Below, piece by piece: positions 20,108 through 27,817 of a DNA stretch of 28,775 nt. The notes below the pieces were generated by a model. That model had not been told where the DNA came from and did not search any database. It saw only the letters and a list, made by a program, of their open reading frames with translations. Source of the stretch: Chloroflexaceae bacterium (GTDB lineage Bacteria; Chloroflexota; Chloroflexia; Chloroflexales; Chloroflexaceae); assembly GCA_026417815.1 (NCBI GenBank), contig JAOACN010000669.1, positions 1 through 28,775 of the forward strand, written 5' to 3'. Positions within the stretch are counted from its first letter, which is position 1. Each line of letters begins with the position of its first letter. A program made the position numbers and the translations under genes.

Positions 20108-20901
20108 ACCTCCACCCGTTCGTTTTCGGTAGCGCGAAGAGCCTCGCGCACCTCGGTCACCAGGCTGAAGAACCCGGGCGACTCGCGGGTCTCGAAGACC
20201 CGCGGGCGCGGCAGGTCAATCGGCACAATGCGCTGGACGCGGCCCGGTCGGGGCGACATCACCACCACCCGGTCGGCCAGAAACACCGCTTCGGGGATGC
20301 TATGGGTGACAAAGATGACCGTGGGGCGAGGAGCGGCGCTCGACCAGAGGCTGAGCAGTTCGGTCTGCATACGCTCGCGGGTAATTTCGTCGAGCGCGCC
20401 GAATGGCTCGTCCATCAGGAGAATGGACGGCTCGAAGGAGAGGGCGCGGGCAATCGCCGCCCGCTGCTGCATGCCTCCCGAGAGTTGATGCGGGTAAGCG
20501 TCGCCGAAATCGCCGAGGCCTACCAGGCGCAGCAGGCTCATGGCCCGTTCCCGCCGTTCCGCGGGGGGACGTCCCATAATCTCCAGCGGCAGTTCCACGT
20601 TCCGGCGCACGGTGCGCCACTCGTAGAGTACGGGCGCCTGGAACACGATGCCGTAGTCGCGGTCGAGACGGGCCTGTTCAGGAGTTTTCCCCTTCACCCG
20701 CACCGTGCCCGAGCTGGGTTGCTCGAGGTCGCCAATCAGGCGCATGAGCGTGCTTTTGCCGCAGCCACTCGGCCCGATCAGGGCGATGAACTCACCGGCG
20801 GCGATGCTCAGGCTGACATCGAGCAGGGCGGTAACCGGCCCGCCACCGCTTTGATATACCTTACTGACGCGATCGAATTCGATGATGGGTGGGGTGTTCA
20901 T
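20104..20901 (-). CDS. ABC importer ATPase (SsuB/TauB/ThiZ type)
   Basis: From the ATG at 20901 (GAGG eight nt upstream) the protein has 265 residues and all ATPase motifs: Walker A GPSGCGKS (43-50), Q-loop Gln88 (IVFQAPVL), signature LSGGMQQR (140-147), Walker B LLMDEPFGALD (161-171) and the switch His200 (VTHSIPEAV). The sequence style matches nitrate/sulfonate/taurine-type importers. It energises the two permeases encoded on either side. The longer frame to 21012 runs through the palindrome at 20952-20974 and was rejected. Confidence 0.94.
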   Translation of the reverse strand: MNTPPIIEFDRVSKVYQSGGGPVTALLDVSLSIAAGEFIALIGPSGCGKSTLMRLIGDLEQPSSGTVRVKGKTPEQARLDRDYGIVFQAPVLYEWRTVRRNVELPLEIMGRPPAERRERAMSLLRLVGLGDFGDAYPHQLSGGMQQRAAIARALSFEPSILLMDEPFGALDEITRERMQTELLSLWSSAAPRPTVIFVTHSIPEAVFLADRVVVMSPRPGRVQRIVPIDLPRPRVFETRESPGFFSLVTEVREALRATENERVEV

Positions 20902-20951
20902 CAAAAAACCTCGACCCCTTGTGGGGAGAAACCTTTTACACCAACCGAACT

Positions 20952-20974
20952 CCGGGCAAACCTGGTTTCCCCGG
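20952..20974. repeat. Palindromic repeat, GGGGAAACC family
   Basis: CCGGGCAAACC and GGTTTCCCCGG, 11-bp arms with one mismatch around T, in the 126-bp gap between the second permease and the ATPase. Confidence 0.7.
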
Positions 20975-21027
20975 GCCCCTGCCTTCTGGGAAGGGGCAGG
21001 GAGGCAACCCACAGAGTGGTCCCCTGG

Positions 21028-21861
21028 CTATGCGCGCCATTTTACGATCAGGTGCTCGGCGAGCACCACCAGGCCGTAGAAACAGACGCCCACCAGACCG
21101 GCGACCAGGATCGCCAGATAGAGGGCCTGGGGACGCGAGTTGTAGTACTGAGCGGCGTTGAGGATCATCACCCCGATACCCTCACGGGCGCCTGAGGGCA
21201 ACTCGGCCACAATCGCCCCGATCACGGCCGCCGAAGCGGCGATTTTGAGCGCGGTAAACAGGTAGGGCAGCGAAACCGGCAGCCGCAGCTTCCAGAAGTA
21301 CTGAAACGGCGTGGCGGCGTAGGAGCGCATCAGGTCGAGGCTCTGGGGCGAAGCCGAGCGCAGCCCGCGCAGCATGCCGATGGTTACGGGAAAGAACGTC
21401 AGATAGGCGGCGACCACCATCTTGGCCAGCCAGGGTGGCGCACCCATGCGCCCGAAGCCGACAACGACCATGGGCGCAATGGCGAGGATCGGCACGGTCT
21501 GCGAGCCGATGACATAGGGCATCAGGCCCCGTTCCAGCACCGGCAGGCGCATAAACAGCACCGCCAGACCAAAGCCCAGCAAGCCGCCGATGACAAAGCC
21601 CCCCAGGGCCACGCGAAAGGTGGCCCAGCCATTGGCGAGCATCTGCACGATCAACAGTGGCCCCGCACCCCCGCGGGTGGGGGTGAACATCGTCTCGATA
21701 ATCGAGCCGAGGGACGGCAGGCGTTGCTCGGAGAGGCCAAACAGTAGCCTGGCGCCTTCCCAGAGCAGCAGCAGGGTGGCGATTACGCCAATAATGGGCA
21801 GGGCGCGTCGGGCCAGGGTTCCGGGAGCGCCACCGGGAGCGCCTTGAGCAGGGTATGTCAA
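21028..21861 (-). CDS. ABC importer permease (SsuC/TauC/ThiX type), second
   Basis: The 277-residue membrane protein is homologous in layout to the other permease of the operon: TM1 at about 21-41, LPSLGSIIETMF periplasmic segment, and the coupling region SYAATPFQYFWKLRLPVSLP (180-199). The start is TTG at 21861, with GGAGG six nt upstream; no ATG lies nearby that keeps TM1. It is the first gene of the operon, about 170 nt after a near-consensus promoter and behind a leader with three stem-loops. Having two non-identical permeases suggests a heterodimer, unusual but known for this class. Confidence 0.88.
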   Translation of the reverse strand: MTYPAQGAPGGAPGTLARRALPIIGVIATLLLLWEGARLLFGLSEQRLPSLGSIIETMFTPTRGGAGPLLIVQMLANGWATFRVALGGFVIGGLLGFGLAVLFMRLPVLERGLMPYVIGSQTVPILAIAPMVVVGFGRMGAPPWLAKMVVAAYLTFFPVTIGMLRGLRSASPQSLDLMRSYAATPFQYFWKLRLPVSLPYLFTALKIAASAAVIGAIVAELPSGAREGIGVMILNAAQYYNSRPQALYLAILVAGLVGVCFYGLVVLAEHLIVKWRA

Positions 21862-21923
21862 ATCGGGCCTCCATCAATCGAGGCAATCATAGGGCAAGTG
21901 TCTGCATCAACGCCGGAACGCGA

Positions 21924-21988
21924 GGTCGTGGACAACGTTGTACCACGACCGACAGGAATGCTGTCGGAGAGGCTGCTAACGTAGCAGC
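21924..21988 (-). promoter_or_regulatory. Three consecutive stem-loops in the uptake-operon leader
   Basis: In plus coordinates: GGTCGTGG (21924-21931) with CCACGACC (21943-21950), extended by ACAAC/GTTGT; CCGACAG (21949-21955) with CTGTCGG (21961-21967); GCTGCTA (21972-21978) with TAGCAGC (21982-21988). The first is also a dyad of operator type (ACAACGTTGT centre), as bound by GntR- or LacI-family repressors. Stem 1 and stem 2 share two bases, so they could exclude each other. It does not match the TPP riboswitch. Regulatory RNA or repressor site is inferred. Confidence 0.5.
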
Positions 21989-22031
21989 GTCACTCCACGG
22001 AGGGGTGTCAATAAGGTCTGGGTTATAAAAA

Positions 22032-22060
22032 AGTGTAGCGCGGAGCGATAAGTTTGTCAA
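22032..22060 (-). promoter_or_regulatory. sigma70-type promoter for the uptake operon
   Basis: TTGACA (22060-22055) and TACACT (22037-22032) with a 17-nt spacer. Transcription would start near 22025 and run through the leader into the permease gene at 21861. Confidence 0.7.
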
Positions 22061-22233
22061 TGCAGGCATTAGCCGGGGGGTGGGACGTAAGGTCCTGTAC
22101 GAAACCCGCGCGACCATGACCCTGCCGGCAACGGTTGTGCACCCCCCGGGCGCCCACGATGACGTTCGCGCCGGGGGACGGGGACGCGCCGGCCCGGCCG
22201 GGGGCGGGGGCGCGCCGGCCCGGCGGGCCGTCG

Positions 22234-22620
22234 TTACGCCCCGACACTGCGGGCAAAGATGCGTTCGAGGGTCGCGCGGGGGTCGGCGCAGAGACCAGTG
22301 TGGACCGGCGAGGGCTGGATGATGGTGCTGCGCGGGGCGGTGAGCCAGCGGAAACGCTCGTAGTGGGGCAGGGCGCCGATTGGCCCGGCAGCGGCGCCGC
22401 CGGCGCAGATGACCGGAATGTGCCCCAGTTGCGCCTCCAGCAGTTCCAGGTCGAGCGTGGGATCCAGGAGGCGCAGGCGGGCCGGGTCGAAGCGGAGGCG
22501 GGTCTCGAGGAAGTCGTGTTGCCGACAGAGGAGCACCACACCGACGTTCACATATTCGCCCCGCTCGATCCGCGGTACCACGCGCATCAGGGCGTACTCA
22601 AAGACGCTGGTCGCGGGCAT
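22234..22620 (-). CDS. DUF3037 family protein
   Basis: From the ATG at 22620 the protein has 128 residues and the DUF3037 pattern: FEYALMRVVPRIERGEYVNV at the N-terminus (strand, Arg and Glu-rich turn, strand), GVVLLCRQHDFLETRLRFDP, and a C-terminal TIIQPSPVHTGLCADPRATL. Function is unknown in the family; it is commonly encoded next to HipA-like kinases, as here. Its start lies 23 nt inside the end of the kinase gene, so translation is coupled, which argues for a shared task. The GC patch after its stop may end the transcript. Confidence 0.85.
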   Translation of the reverse strand: MPATSVFEYALMRVVPRIERGEYVNVGVVLLCRQHDFLETRLRFDPARLRLLDPTLDLELLEAQLGHIPVICAGGAAAGPIGALPHYERFRWLTAPRSTIIQPSPVHTGLCADPRATLERIFARSVGA

Positions 22621-23380
22621 GGATCGCCTCCTCAACAAACAACCGCGGCGGCGCCGCCCGCGTCAGCAGGTATTCGACGTAGGCCGCGCGGTGCTCTTCG
22701 ACGCTCCCGAAGGGGCCGTCACCCACCAGCCAGCTCTCGGGCACCGCCGCCACCAGACGCTCCACCAGTTCAACGGTGATCCGGGGGGCCAGCGCGGCAT
22801 CGGCGGCGCGCAGATCGCCGGCCACGGGGAGCAGCACGTGATTCTTGATCGCCGTGAAGCGGCCCCTCGCCCGGGCCCGCCAGTCTTCCCAGGTATGATG
22901 AACAATCAACGCCGCGCCATGGTCGATCAAGTAGAGTTGCCGGTGCCAGAGCAGGAGGTTCGTGTTGAGCGCAGTTCGGTCCACATTGCTAACAAACGCG
23001 TCAAACCAGACGATGCGCGCCGCCAGGTCAGGAGTGACGCTGGCGGCGTTCAGGGCGTCGAAGGCCAGGGCGCCGGGCAGAAAATCCACCGCCAGGTTCA
23101 GCCCGCCGCTGGCCCTGACGAGGTCCTGGATCTCGCCATCGGGTTCGTTTTGCCCCAGGGTCGGATCCAGGTGCGCCAGCACAATTTCGGGCACCGGCAG
23201 TCCCAGGGCGCGCCCCAATTCACCGGCAAGCAACTCGGCGATCAGCGCCTTCGGGCCCTGGCCGGCGCCGCGAAACTTGAGCACGTACAACCCGTCATCG
23301 TCCGCCTCGACCAGGGCGGGCAACGAGCCGCCCTCGCGCAACGGCGTGACATAACGGGTTGCGATGATGGTGCGGAGCAT
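22598..23380 (-). CDS. HipA-like kinase
   Basis: From the ATG at 23380 (AAGAGGT upstream) the product has 260 residues. The N-terminal part has the substrate or nucleotide-loop segment (YVLKFRGAGQGPKALIAELLAGELGRALGLPVPEI) and the C-terminal part the kinase catalytic elements FDAFVSNVDRTALNTNLLLW (catalytic Asp and Asn) and LYLIDHGAAL, the DHG equivalent of the DFG loop. It is shorter than toxin HipA and matches the stand-alone HipA-like kinases that pair with DUF3037. No HipB-type antitoxin is present, so a classical toxin-antitoxin pair is not supported. Target unknown. Confidence 0.85.
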   Translation of the reverse strand: MLRTIIATRYVTPLREGGSLPALVEADDDGLYVLKFRGAGQGPKALIAELLAGELGRALGLPVPEIVLAHLDPTLGQNEPDGEIQDLVRASGGLNLAVDFLPGALAFDALNAASVTPDLAARIVWFDAFVSNVDRTALNTNLLLWHRQLYLIDHGAALIVHHTWEDWRARARGRFTAIKNHVLLPVAGDLRAADAALAPRITVELVERLVAAVPESWLVGDGPFGSVEEHRAAYVEYLLTRAAPPRLFVEEAIHARDQRL

Positions 23381-23393
23381 TGGTGTTACCTCT

Positions 23394-24068
23394 TTATGCG
23401 CCGGCCCGCAGCCCGGCGGCGAACTGCCGCGCGCCACCCTGGGCCGGGTGTCGCAGCCTGCGGTGCGGCACCCCGAGGGTCGTCAGCGCCTCCGCGGCCA
23501 CGCGGCCCAGGGCCACCACCGGCACGCCGGCAAACAGGGCGCAGACACGGGCCAGGAATGGCAACCCCAGGGCGATCTCCCTCGCCCGCGGGGGGCGGTT
23601 GCTCCGTTCCACGCCGGGACGGTGAGGGTGCAGGGGGTAGGCGTTCCAGCCCGCGGCTGTCAGGCCCAGGGCCGCCAGCTCGCGGCAGACGATGGTCGCC
23701 GTCGGTTCGGCGCTGATGCGCTCATCATCGCCCGCCAGGGCCAGGCTCGGACCGGCTTCGAGGCGGCCCAGCGGCCAGCGCCCCTCCAGCAACAGGCGCT
23801 CGCTGGTAAACGGCACTCCTGTGCGCCGGGCGCCGTTGTAGCCCGGCGCTTCGCCGATCAACAACAGGTCCGGCCGGCGCGCGAGCGCCGTCTCCAACGC
23901 CAGGGCCAGATTGCGCCTCCGCGCGCCGTTCCCCGGCGGCCCGTCGCTGGCGTACATGTTCACCGCGTCAGCCGGAGCGGGCAGGGTGGCCAGATCGGCG
24001 ATCAGCGCGGCGACCGGAGGAGTAAATGCTTCATGTTCGCATTCCCGTTGAATGGACCGCATCGGCAT
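23394..24068 (-). CDS. Uracil-DNA glycosylase-superfamily protein
   Basis: The 224-residue protein has the UDG-superfamily core: motif 1 LLIGEAPGYNGARRTGVPFTSERLLL and a C-terminal RHPAQGGARQF in place of the HPSP motif 2 of classical enzymes. The motif-1 catalytic Asp of standard families is not evident (GYNG), so glycosylase activity is uncertain; it belongs to a divergent subgroup. It ends 13 nt before the HipA-like kinase start, and all three genes (this, kinase, DUF3037) look like one transcript. Two ATGs (24068 and 24062) are possible starts. Confidence 0.8.
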   Translation of the reverse strand: MPMRSIQRECEHEAFTPPVAALIADLATLPAPADAVNMYASDGPPGNGARRRNLALALETALARRPDLLLIGEAPGYNGARRTGVPFTSERLLLEGRWPLGRLEAGPSLALAGDDERISAEPTATIVCRELAALGLTAAGWNAYPLHPHRPGVERSNRPPRAREIALGLPFLARVCALFAGVPVVALGRVAAEALTTLGVPHRRLRHPAQGGARQFAAGLRAGA

Positions 24069-24118
24069 GCTCGCCAGGTCTCATTGAGGCGCCGCACCCG
24101 GCAATCGGCAATCCAAAA

Positions 24119-24634
24119 TCAGATCTCCCGGCGCCGGTACAACTCCTTACGCTCAACATACCGTTCGGCGGGCCCACGGATCCGCGCTGCCTGCTCGGCG
24201 CTGAGGGGGCGGATGCTCCCCGGCACACCCAGCACCAGCGACCCTGGCGGCACCTGCATGCCTTCGGTCACCAGGGTGCGCGCGCCCACAATCGAGCCGC
24301 GCCCGATACGCGCGCCGTTCAGCACCACCGCGCCGATGCCGAGCAGCACCTCATCCTCGATAATCGCGCCGTGCACAATCGCGCCGTGGCCCAGCGTCAC
24401 GTAGTCACCGATAATGACCGGAAATCCCGGATCGCCATGGATAATACAACCATCCTGCACGTTTGAGCAGGCGCCGATCTGAATGGGCACCGTATCGGCA
24501 CGCAGTACGCTCATCGGCCAGACGCTGCTCTCCGGGCCGATGGTGATGGTCCCGGCCAGAAAGGTGTTGGGGAAGACATACGCGCTCGGGTGGATGCTGA
24601 ACTGGTCGATCAGGATTGGTGCGTTTTCATTCAT
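24119..24634 (-). CDS. Gamma-class carbonic anhydrase-like hexapeptide protein
   Basis: The 171-residue left-handed beta-helix protein has the gamma carbonic anhydrase/PaaY-YrdA layout: SVWPMSVLRADTVPIQIGA, NVQDGCIIHGD and LGHGAIVHGAII with the trimer metal ligands His66, His83 and His88, then repeated hexapeptides (VLLGIGAVVLNGARIGRGSI) and a C-terminal helix. All three ligands are present, so metal binding and CO2 hydration are plausible, although many YrdA-like members have little activity. It is 50 bp upstream of the UDG-like gene, same strand; the gap holds a CAATCCAAAATC low-complexity string. Confidence 0.9.
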   Translation of the reverse strand: MNENAPILIDQFSIHPSAYVFPNTFLAGTITIGPESSVWPMSVLRADTVPIQIGACSNVQDGCIIHGDPGFPVIIGDYVTLGHGAIVHGAIIEDEVLLGIGAVVLNGARIGRGSIVGARTLVTEGMQVPPGSLVLGVPGSIRPLSAEQAARIRGPAERYVERKELYRRREI

Positions 24635-24668
24635 AAGCTCGCTCGCAACTGACAGCCGCCTGGAAGGG

Positions 24669-24693
24669 CGTGGGGAAACCCGGTTTCCCCACG
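24669..24693. repeat. Palindromic repeat, GGGGAAACC family
   Basis: CGTGGGGAAACC and GGTTTCCCCACG, 12-bp perfect arms around C. It lies in the gap between divergent carbonic anhydrase and sugar kinase genes, next to a degenerate GGAGGGC palindrome at 24717-24733. Confidence 0.8.
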
Positions 24694-24894
24694 GCCCCGC
24701 CGGAGCGGAGGGTCTCGGAGGGCGCAGCTCTCCCAGGAACCCCCCGGTTCGATCCGGCAGGGGTTGCGGGGCCGCCGTCCCCCGCGAGGTTTCCCTCTGG
24801 AGTGCGGCGCGATAGAGCCGCGCCGCGATGAAGTTTGCGGTGGGGGGCGAATCCCCTCCGGGCCTTGGCTACATTGTACCGTCTGGAGACAAAC

Positions 24895-25860
24895 ATGCGC
24901 AATCTACTGGTCTGCCTGGGCGAGATCCTGATCGACTTTCTGCCGCTGGAGACCGATGGGGAACTGACGGGCTTCACGTTGCATCCCGGCGGCGCGCCGT
25001 TCAACGTGGCGGTGGGGTTGGCGCGGCTCGGCCAGCCTGCTGCGTTCGTGGGCAAACTCGGCGCCGATGTATTCGGGCGGCGCTTGCGCCGCGCCGTCCG
25101 TGCTGAGGGTATTGACGATGCCTGGCTCACCGACGCGCCCGCGCCCACTACCCTGGCCTTTGTCGCCCATGAAGACGGCGAGCCGGTCTTCACCTTCTAC
25201 GGCGCGGGCGCCGCCGATACGCTGCTGACCCCGGCGGACCTCCCTCCGGCCCTCTTCGAGCGGGCCGCGAGCCTGCACTTTGGCGGCATCAGCCTGTTGC
25301 GCGGCGCCACCCCCACGGCGGCGCTGGCGGCTGCCGAGGGCCTGCGTGGCCGGGCCCTGGTTTCCCTCGACGTCAACGTGCGCCCGCGCCTGATTGATGA
25401 TCCGGCGGCCTATCGCGCCACCCTGGCGCGCGCCATCGCCGCGTGTGACCTGTTGAAACTCAGCGCCGCCGATTGCGCCTGGCTGGCTCCCGCCGATGAT
25501 CCTCTACGTTTCGCCGCAACCCGGCTCGACGCCGGCCCGACGCTGGTGGCGCTCACCCGTGGAAGCGCCGGGGTGACCGTCCTGCGGCGGCGCGACGGTC
25601 AGGTCGAAACCCTGGAGGTTCCGGGCTTCTCCGTGGCGGTGGCCGATACAGTGGGCGCGGGCGACAGCTTCAGCGCGGGATTGCTTGCGGCCCTGGCCGA
25701 ACGCGCGGCCCTTACCCGCGAGGCGCTGGCGACGCTGCCCGTGGAGGACCTCACGGCGGCCCTGCGTTTCGCTGCGGCCGTTGCCGCTCTCACCTGCACC
25801 CGTCCCGGCGCCGATCCGCCCCGTCGCGCCGAGGTCGCCGCGTTCCTCGCCGCGCAGTAG
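24895..25860 (+). CDS. PfkB-family sugar kinase (fructokinase-like)
   Basis: From the ATG at 24895 (GGAG seven nt upstream) the protein has 321 residues of the ribokinase/PfkB fold. Visible are the N-terminal substrate motif GGAPFNVAVGLARLG (32-46), the lid strands (PTTLAFVAHEDGEPVFTFYG), DVNVRPRL (159-166) and the anion-hole/catalytic motif DTVGAGDSFSAG (251-262) with base Asp257. The GE at residues 9-10 and DFLPLE pattern (ILIDFLPLE) match bacterial fructokinases (ScrK-like) more than ribokinase, so phosphorylation of fructose or a similar ketose is likely but unproven. It stands alone, followed by a hairpin at 25864-25889 that may end the transcript. Confidence 0.88.
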   Translation: MRNLLVCLGEILIDFLPLETDGELTGFTLHPGGAPFNVAVGLARLGQPAAFVGKLGADVFGRRLRRAVRAEGIDDAWLTDAPAPTTLAFVAHEDGEPVFTFYGAGAADTLLTPADLPPALFERAASLHFGGISLLRGATPTAALAAAEGLRGRALVSLDVNVRPRLIDDPAAYRATLARAIAACDLLKLSAADCAWLAPADDPLRFAATRLDAGPTLVALTRGSAGVTVLRRRDGQVETLEVPGFSVAVADTVGAGDSFSAGLLAALAERAALTREALATLPVEDLTAALRFAAAVAALTCTRPGADPPRRAEVAAFLAAQ

Positions 25861-26233
25861 GGCCGAAGCGTTGGTCAGCCAATGCTTCGCCCCTGCTCGC
25901 TCGCAGGTGCGAGGTCCCTGCGTAAGTCACGTTCCGGCGCGGCGCAACGTCGCCGCGCCAGGACGCGCCGGGGCCGCGGGCCCCCGTCACCCCGCCGAGA
26001 CGAAGTCTCGTTGTAGTACGTAGTGCAGTTCGCTGTAACTCATACACCCATCATGAATGCAGAAAAACTGGTCTACCACGCGCTCATTTGTGGGAGCGCC
26101 TGGTATAGAGCGGCGTTGCGCTGGTGAGCGCCTTCGAAACAGAAGCCTTGCGTCCCCCGGCAGGAACACATGCGTCGCGCAGAGAGTTGGGCCGCGTCGC
26201 TACCCAGAGCCACGGCCCTGGAAAGGGTTCCCT
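25861..26233. other. Intergenic region with a terminator-like hairpin
   Basis: This 373-bp gap between the sugar kinase and the hydrolase starts with the hairpin at 25864-25889, then has a CGCGGCG-rich stretch with several short palindromes (about 25930-25995) and an AT-richer part (about 26010-26070). Frames across it have no recognisable domain. Confidence 0.5.
25864..25889 (+). terminator. Hairpin after the sugar kinase, repeated stem
   Basis: CGAAGCGTTGG and CCAATGCTTCG pair over 11 bp with one G-U around TCAG, three bases after the stop codon. The stem is the same as at 17987-18017. No U tract follows, so it may be a stabilising stem rather than a true terminator. Confidence 0.5.
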
Positions 26234-27106
26234 ATGTCCCTGCCTGCCCCTCGCTCCATTCATCTTCCCTCTGGCCGTCTGGCCTACCGCCGCGCCGGCG
26301 TGGGTCCGCCACTGGTGCTGATCCACGGCTGGGGCGGCTCATCGCGCCACTGGCTCGGGGCCTTTGTGACGTTGAGCGACGAGTACGATGTGATCGCCAT
26401 CGATCTGCCTGGCTTTGGCGCCTCACCACCGCCCGCCATACCGGCGCGGCTGCGCACGCTTACCGCCGCGACGCTTGAACTGATTGAGGCCCTGGAACTC
26501 TCCGACATCGCCCTGGGCGGCCATTCGCTCGGCGCGGCGGTGGCGATGCTGGTGGCCACGGCCCGGCCCGATCTGGTCAATCGGCTGATCCTGACCAGCT
26601 TCGGCCTGCCCCGCAGCCCGGCTGAAGCCGAACTGATGAGTTGCCTGCACGTGCAACTGATCCTCAATTCCATGCTCTGGGCGCCCTGGCTGGATCTGTG
26701 GGGGATATGGCAGGCCGCGGTGCGCCCGGTGGCCCAGGCCGTGTCGGTAATCCCGCCCGTGCCCCACGTCCTGGCGGGACAGGTCGTTCACGATGTCAGG
26801 GAGGTGCCCTATCCCGCTCTGGCGGTCGGCGCGGCCGACCTGGTGGCGATGCATGTGCGGGTGGGCCTGGAAGCGGCCACCACCACCGGCGATCCCACGG
26901 TGATCGGCGCCTCTCGCGCCGTCGCTGCGCCCACGTTGATCATCAGCGGTCGTGAGGATCGCATCTTCCCGCCGGACTCGGCGCGGGCGCTCGCCAGCGC
27001 GTTGCCCCGCTCCGGTCTGGTGCTCTTCGACCGTTGCGGGCACGTGCCCATGGCGGAAATACCCGGTCCGTTCTACGGCACGCTCGGCGCATTTTTGCGC
27101 GCATAA
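26234..27106 (+). CDS. Alpha/beta-fold hydrolase
   Basis: From the ATG at 26234 (AAAGGG seven nt upstream) the product has 290 residues with the complete alpha/beta hydrolase triad: nucleophile Ser98 in GGHSLGAAVA, Asp242 in SGREDRIFP and His270 in CGHVPMAE; the oxyanion motif is LIHGWGGSSRHW (29-40). A cap region with Trp/Pro-rich helices (about 140-190: SMLWAPWLDLWGIWQAAVRP) lies between strands and should define the substrate, which is probably small and hydrophobic; it cannot be named. The frame extends upstream to 26057 without a plausible SD. The PabA-type gene follows 118 bp later on the same strand. Confidence 0.9.
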   Translation: MSLPAPRSIHLPSGRLAYRRAGVGPPLVLIHGWGGSSRHWLGAFVTLSDEYDVIAIDLPGFGASPPPAIPARLRTLTAATLELIEALELSDIALGGHSLGAAVAMLVATARPDLVNRLILTSFGLPRSPAEAELMSCLHVQLILNSMLWAPWLDLWGIWQAAVRPVAQAVSVIPPVPHVLAGQVVHDVREVPYPALAVGAADLVAMHVRVGLEAATTTGDPTVIGASRAVAAPTLIISGREDRIFPPDSARALASALPRSGLVLFDRCGHVPMAEIPGPFYGTLGAFLRA

Positions 27107-27224
27107 GCGAGTATCATGGCGGTGGTGCGGGCGTCAGGGGGACCGGCGTTTCCCTGCACCCTCCACCGTCGAGATCGTCTCCATGCCCGGGGCGCCAGGC
27201 CGGGCCAGCGCGAAGGAAGTGCCC

Positions 27225-27794
27225 ATGCGTGTCCTGTTGATTGATAACTACGACTCGTTCACCTACAACCTGTTTCAGTACCTCAGCGAACTGGGCGCGA
27301 GCGTGGACGTGCGCCGCAACGATGCCCTCAGCGTCGCCGAGGCCGCAGCATTACGGCCCGACCGCATCGTGGTCAGCCCCGGGCCGTGCACGCCGGCGGA
27401 AGCCGGGATCAGCATCGCCCTCATTCGGGAACTCGGCCCGCACATCCCCACCCTCGGCGTCTGTCTTGGGCACCAGGCCATTGGCGCGGCCTTCGGGGGC
27501 GCCGTGGTTCGCGCGCCCCGGGTGATGCACGGCAAGCTTTCGGCCATTCACCACAGGGGCGTTGGCGTCTTCGCCGGGTTGCCTGACCCCTTCATCGCCA
27601 CGCGCTACCACTCGCTGATCGTCCGCCGCGATGATCTGCCAGCCGAACTTGAGGTTACGGCATGGACCGACGACGGCCTCATTATGGGCCTCCGGCACCG
27701 CGCCTATCCGATCCAGGGCGTGCAGTTCCACCCCGAGTCGATCCTGACCGAGAACGGCAAGCAGATTCTGCGCACCTTCCTGGAAACTGCGTAG
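27225..27794 (+). CDS. pabA: Glutamine amidotransferase, aminodeoxychorismate/anthranilate synthase component II
   Basis: The 189-residue class I glutamine amidotransferase releases ammonia from glutamine for chorismate amination, in folate (PabA) or tryptophan (TrpG) synthesis. Motifs: LLIDNYDSFTYNLFQYL (4-20), SPGPCTPAEAG, nucleophile Cys80 in GVCLGHQAIG, and His169/Glu171 in GVQFHPES. The start ATG at 27225 has AAGGA eight nt upstream. No PabB/TrpE, PabC or TrpD is adjacent, so PabA versus TrpG cannot be settled; a single subunit may serve both synthases. The NYDSFTYNL and HPESILTENG patterns fit either. A GCCCTCCC hairpin and the 112-bp repeat follow. Confidence 0.92.
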   Translation: MRVLLIDNYDSFTYNLFQYLSELGASVDVRRNDALSVAEAAALRPDRIVVSPGPCTPAEAGISIALIRELGPHIPTLGVCLGHQAIGAAFGGAVVRAPRVMHGKLSAIHHRGVGVFAGLPDPFIATRYHSLIVRRDDLPAELEVTAWTDDGLIMGLRHRAYPIQGVQFHPESILTENGKQILRTFLETA

Positions 27795-27817
27795 TTGTAA
27801 TGGGATAGGGGAGGGTA

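Larger units (their letters stand above)
21862..22233. other. Intergenic region upstream of the uptake operon
   Basis: The 372-bp stretch contains the operon leader with three stem-loops, its promoter and, at 22130-22233, an extremely GC-rich patch with a direct repeat CGCGCCGGCCCGGC (about 22185-22198 and 22211-22224) just after the DUF3037 stop codon. The GC patch can fold strongly and may terminate the upstream cluster. No gene is supported. Confidence 0.55.

Noticed and set aside
22598..23380. HipBA toxin-antitoxin module
   Set aside because: The kinase is a short HipA-like type and no small HTH (HipB-like) gene lies beside it; the partner is DUF3037.
4817..24693. CRISPR array
   Set aside because: The palindromic repeats are spaced by kilobases with genes in between, not by uniform spacers, and no cas gene is present.
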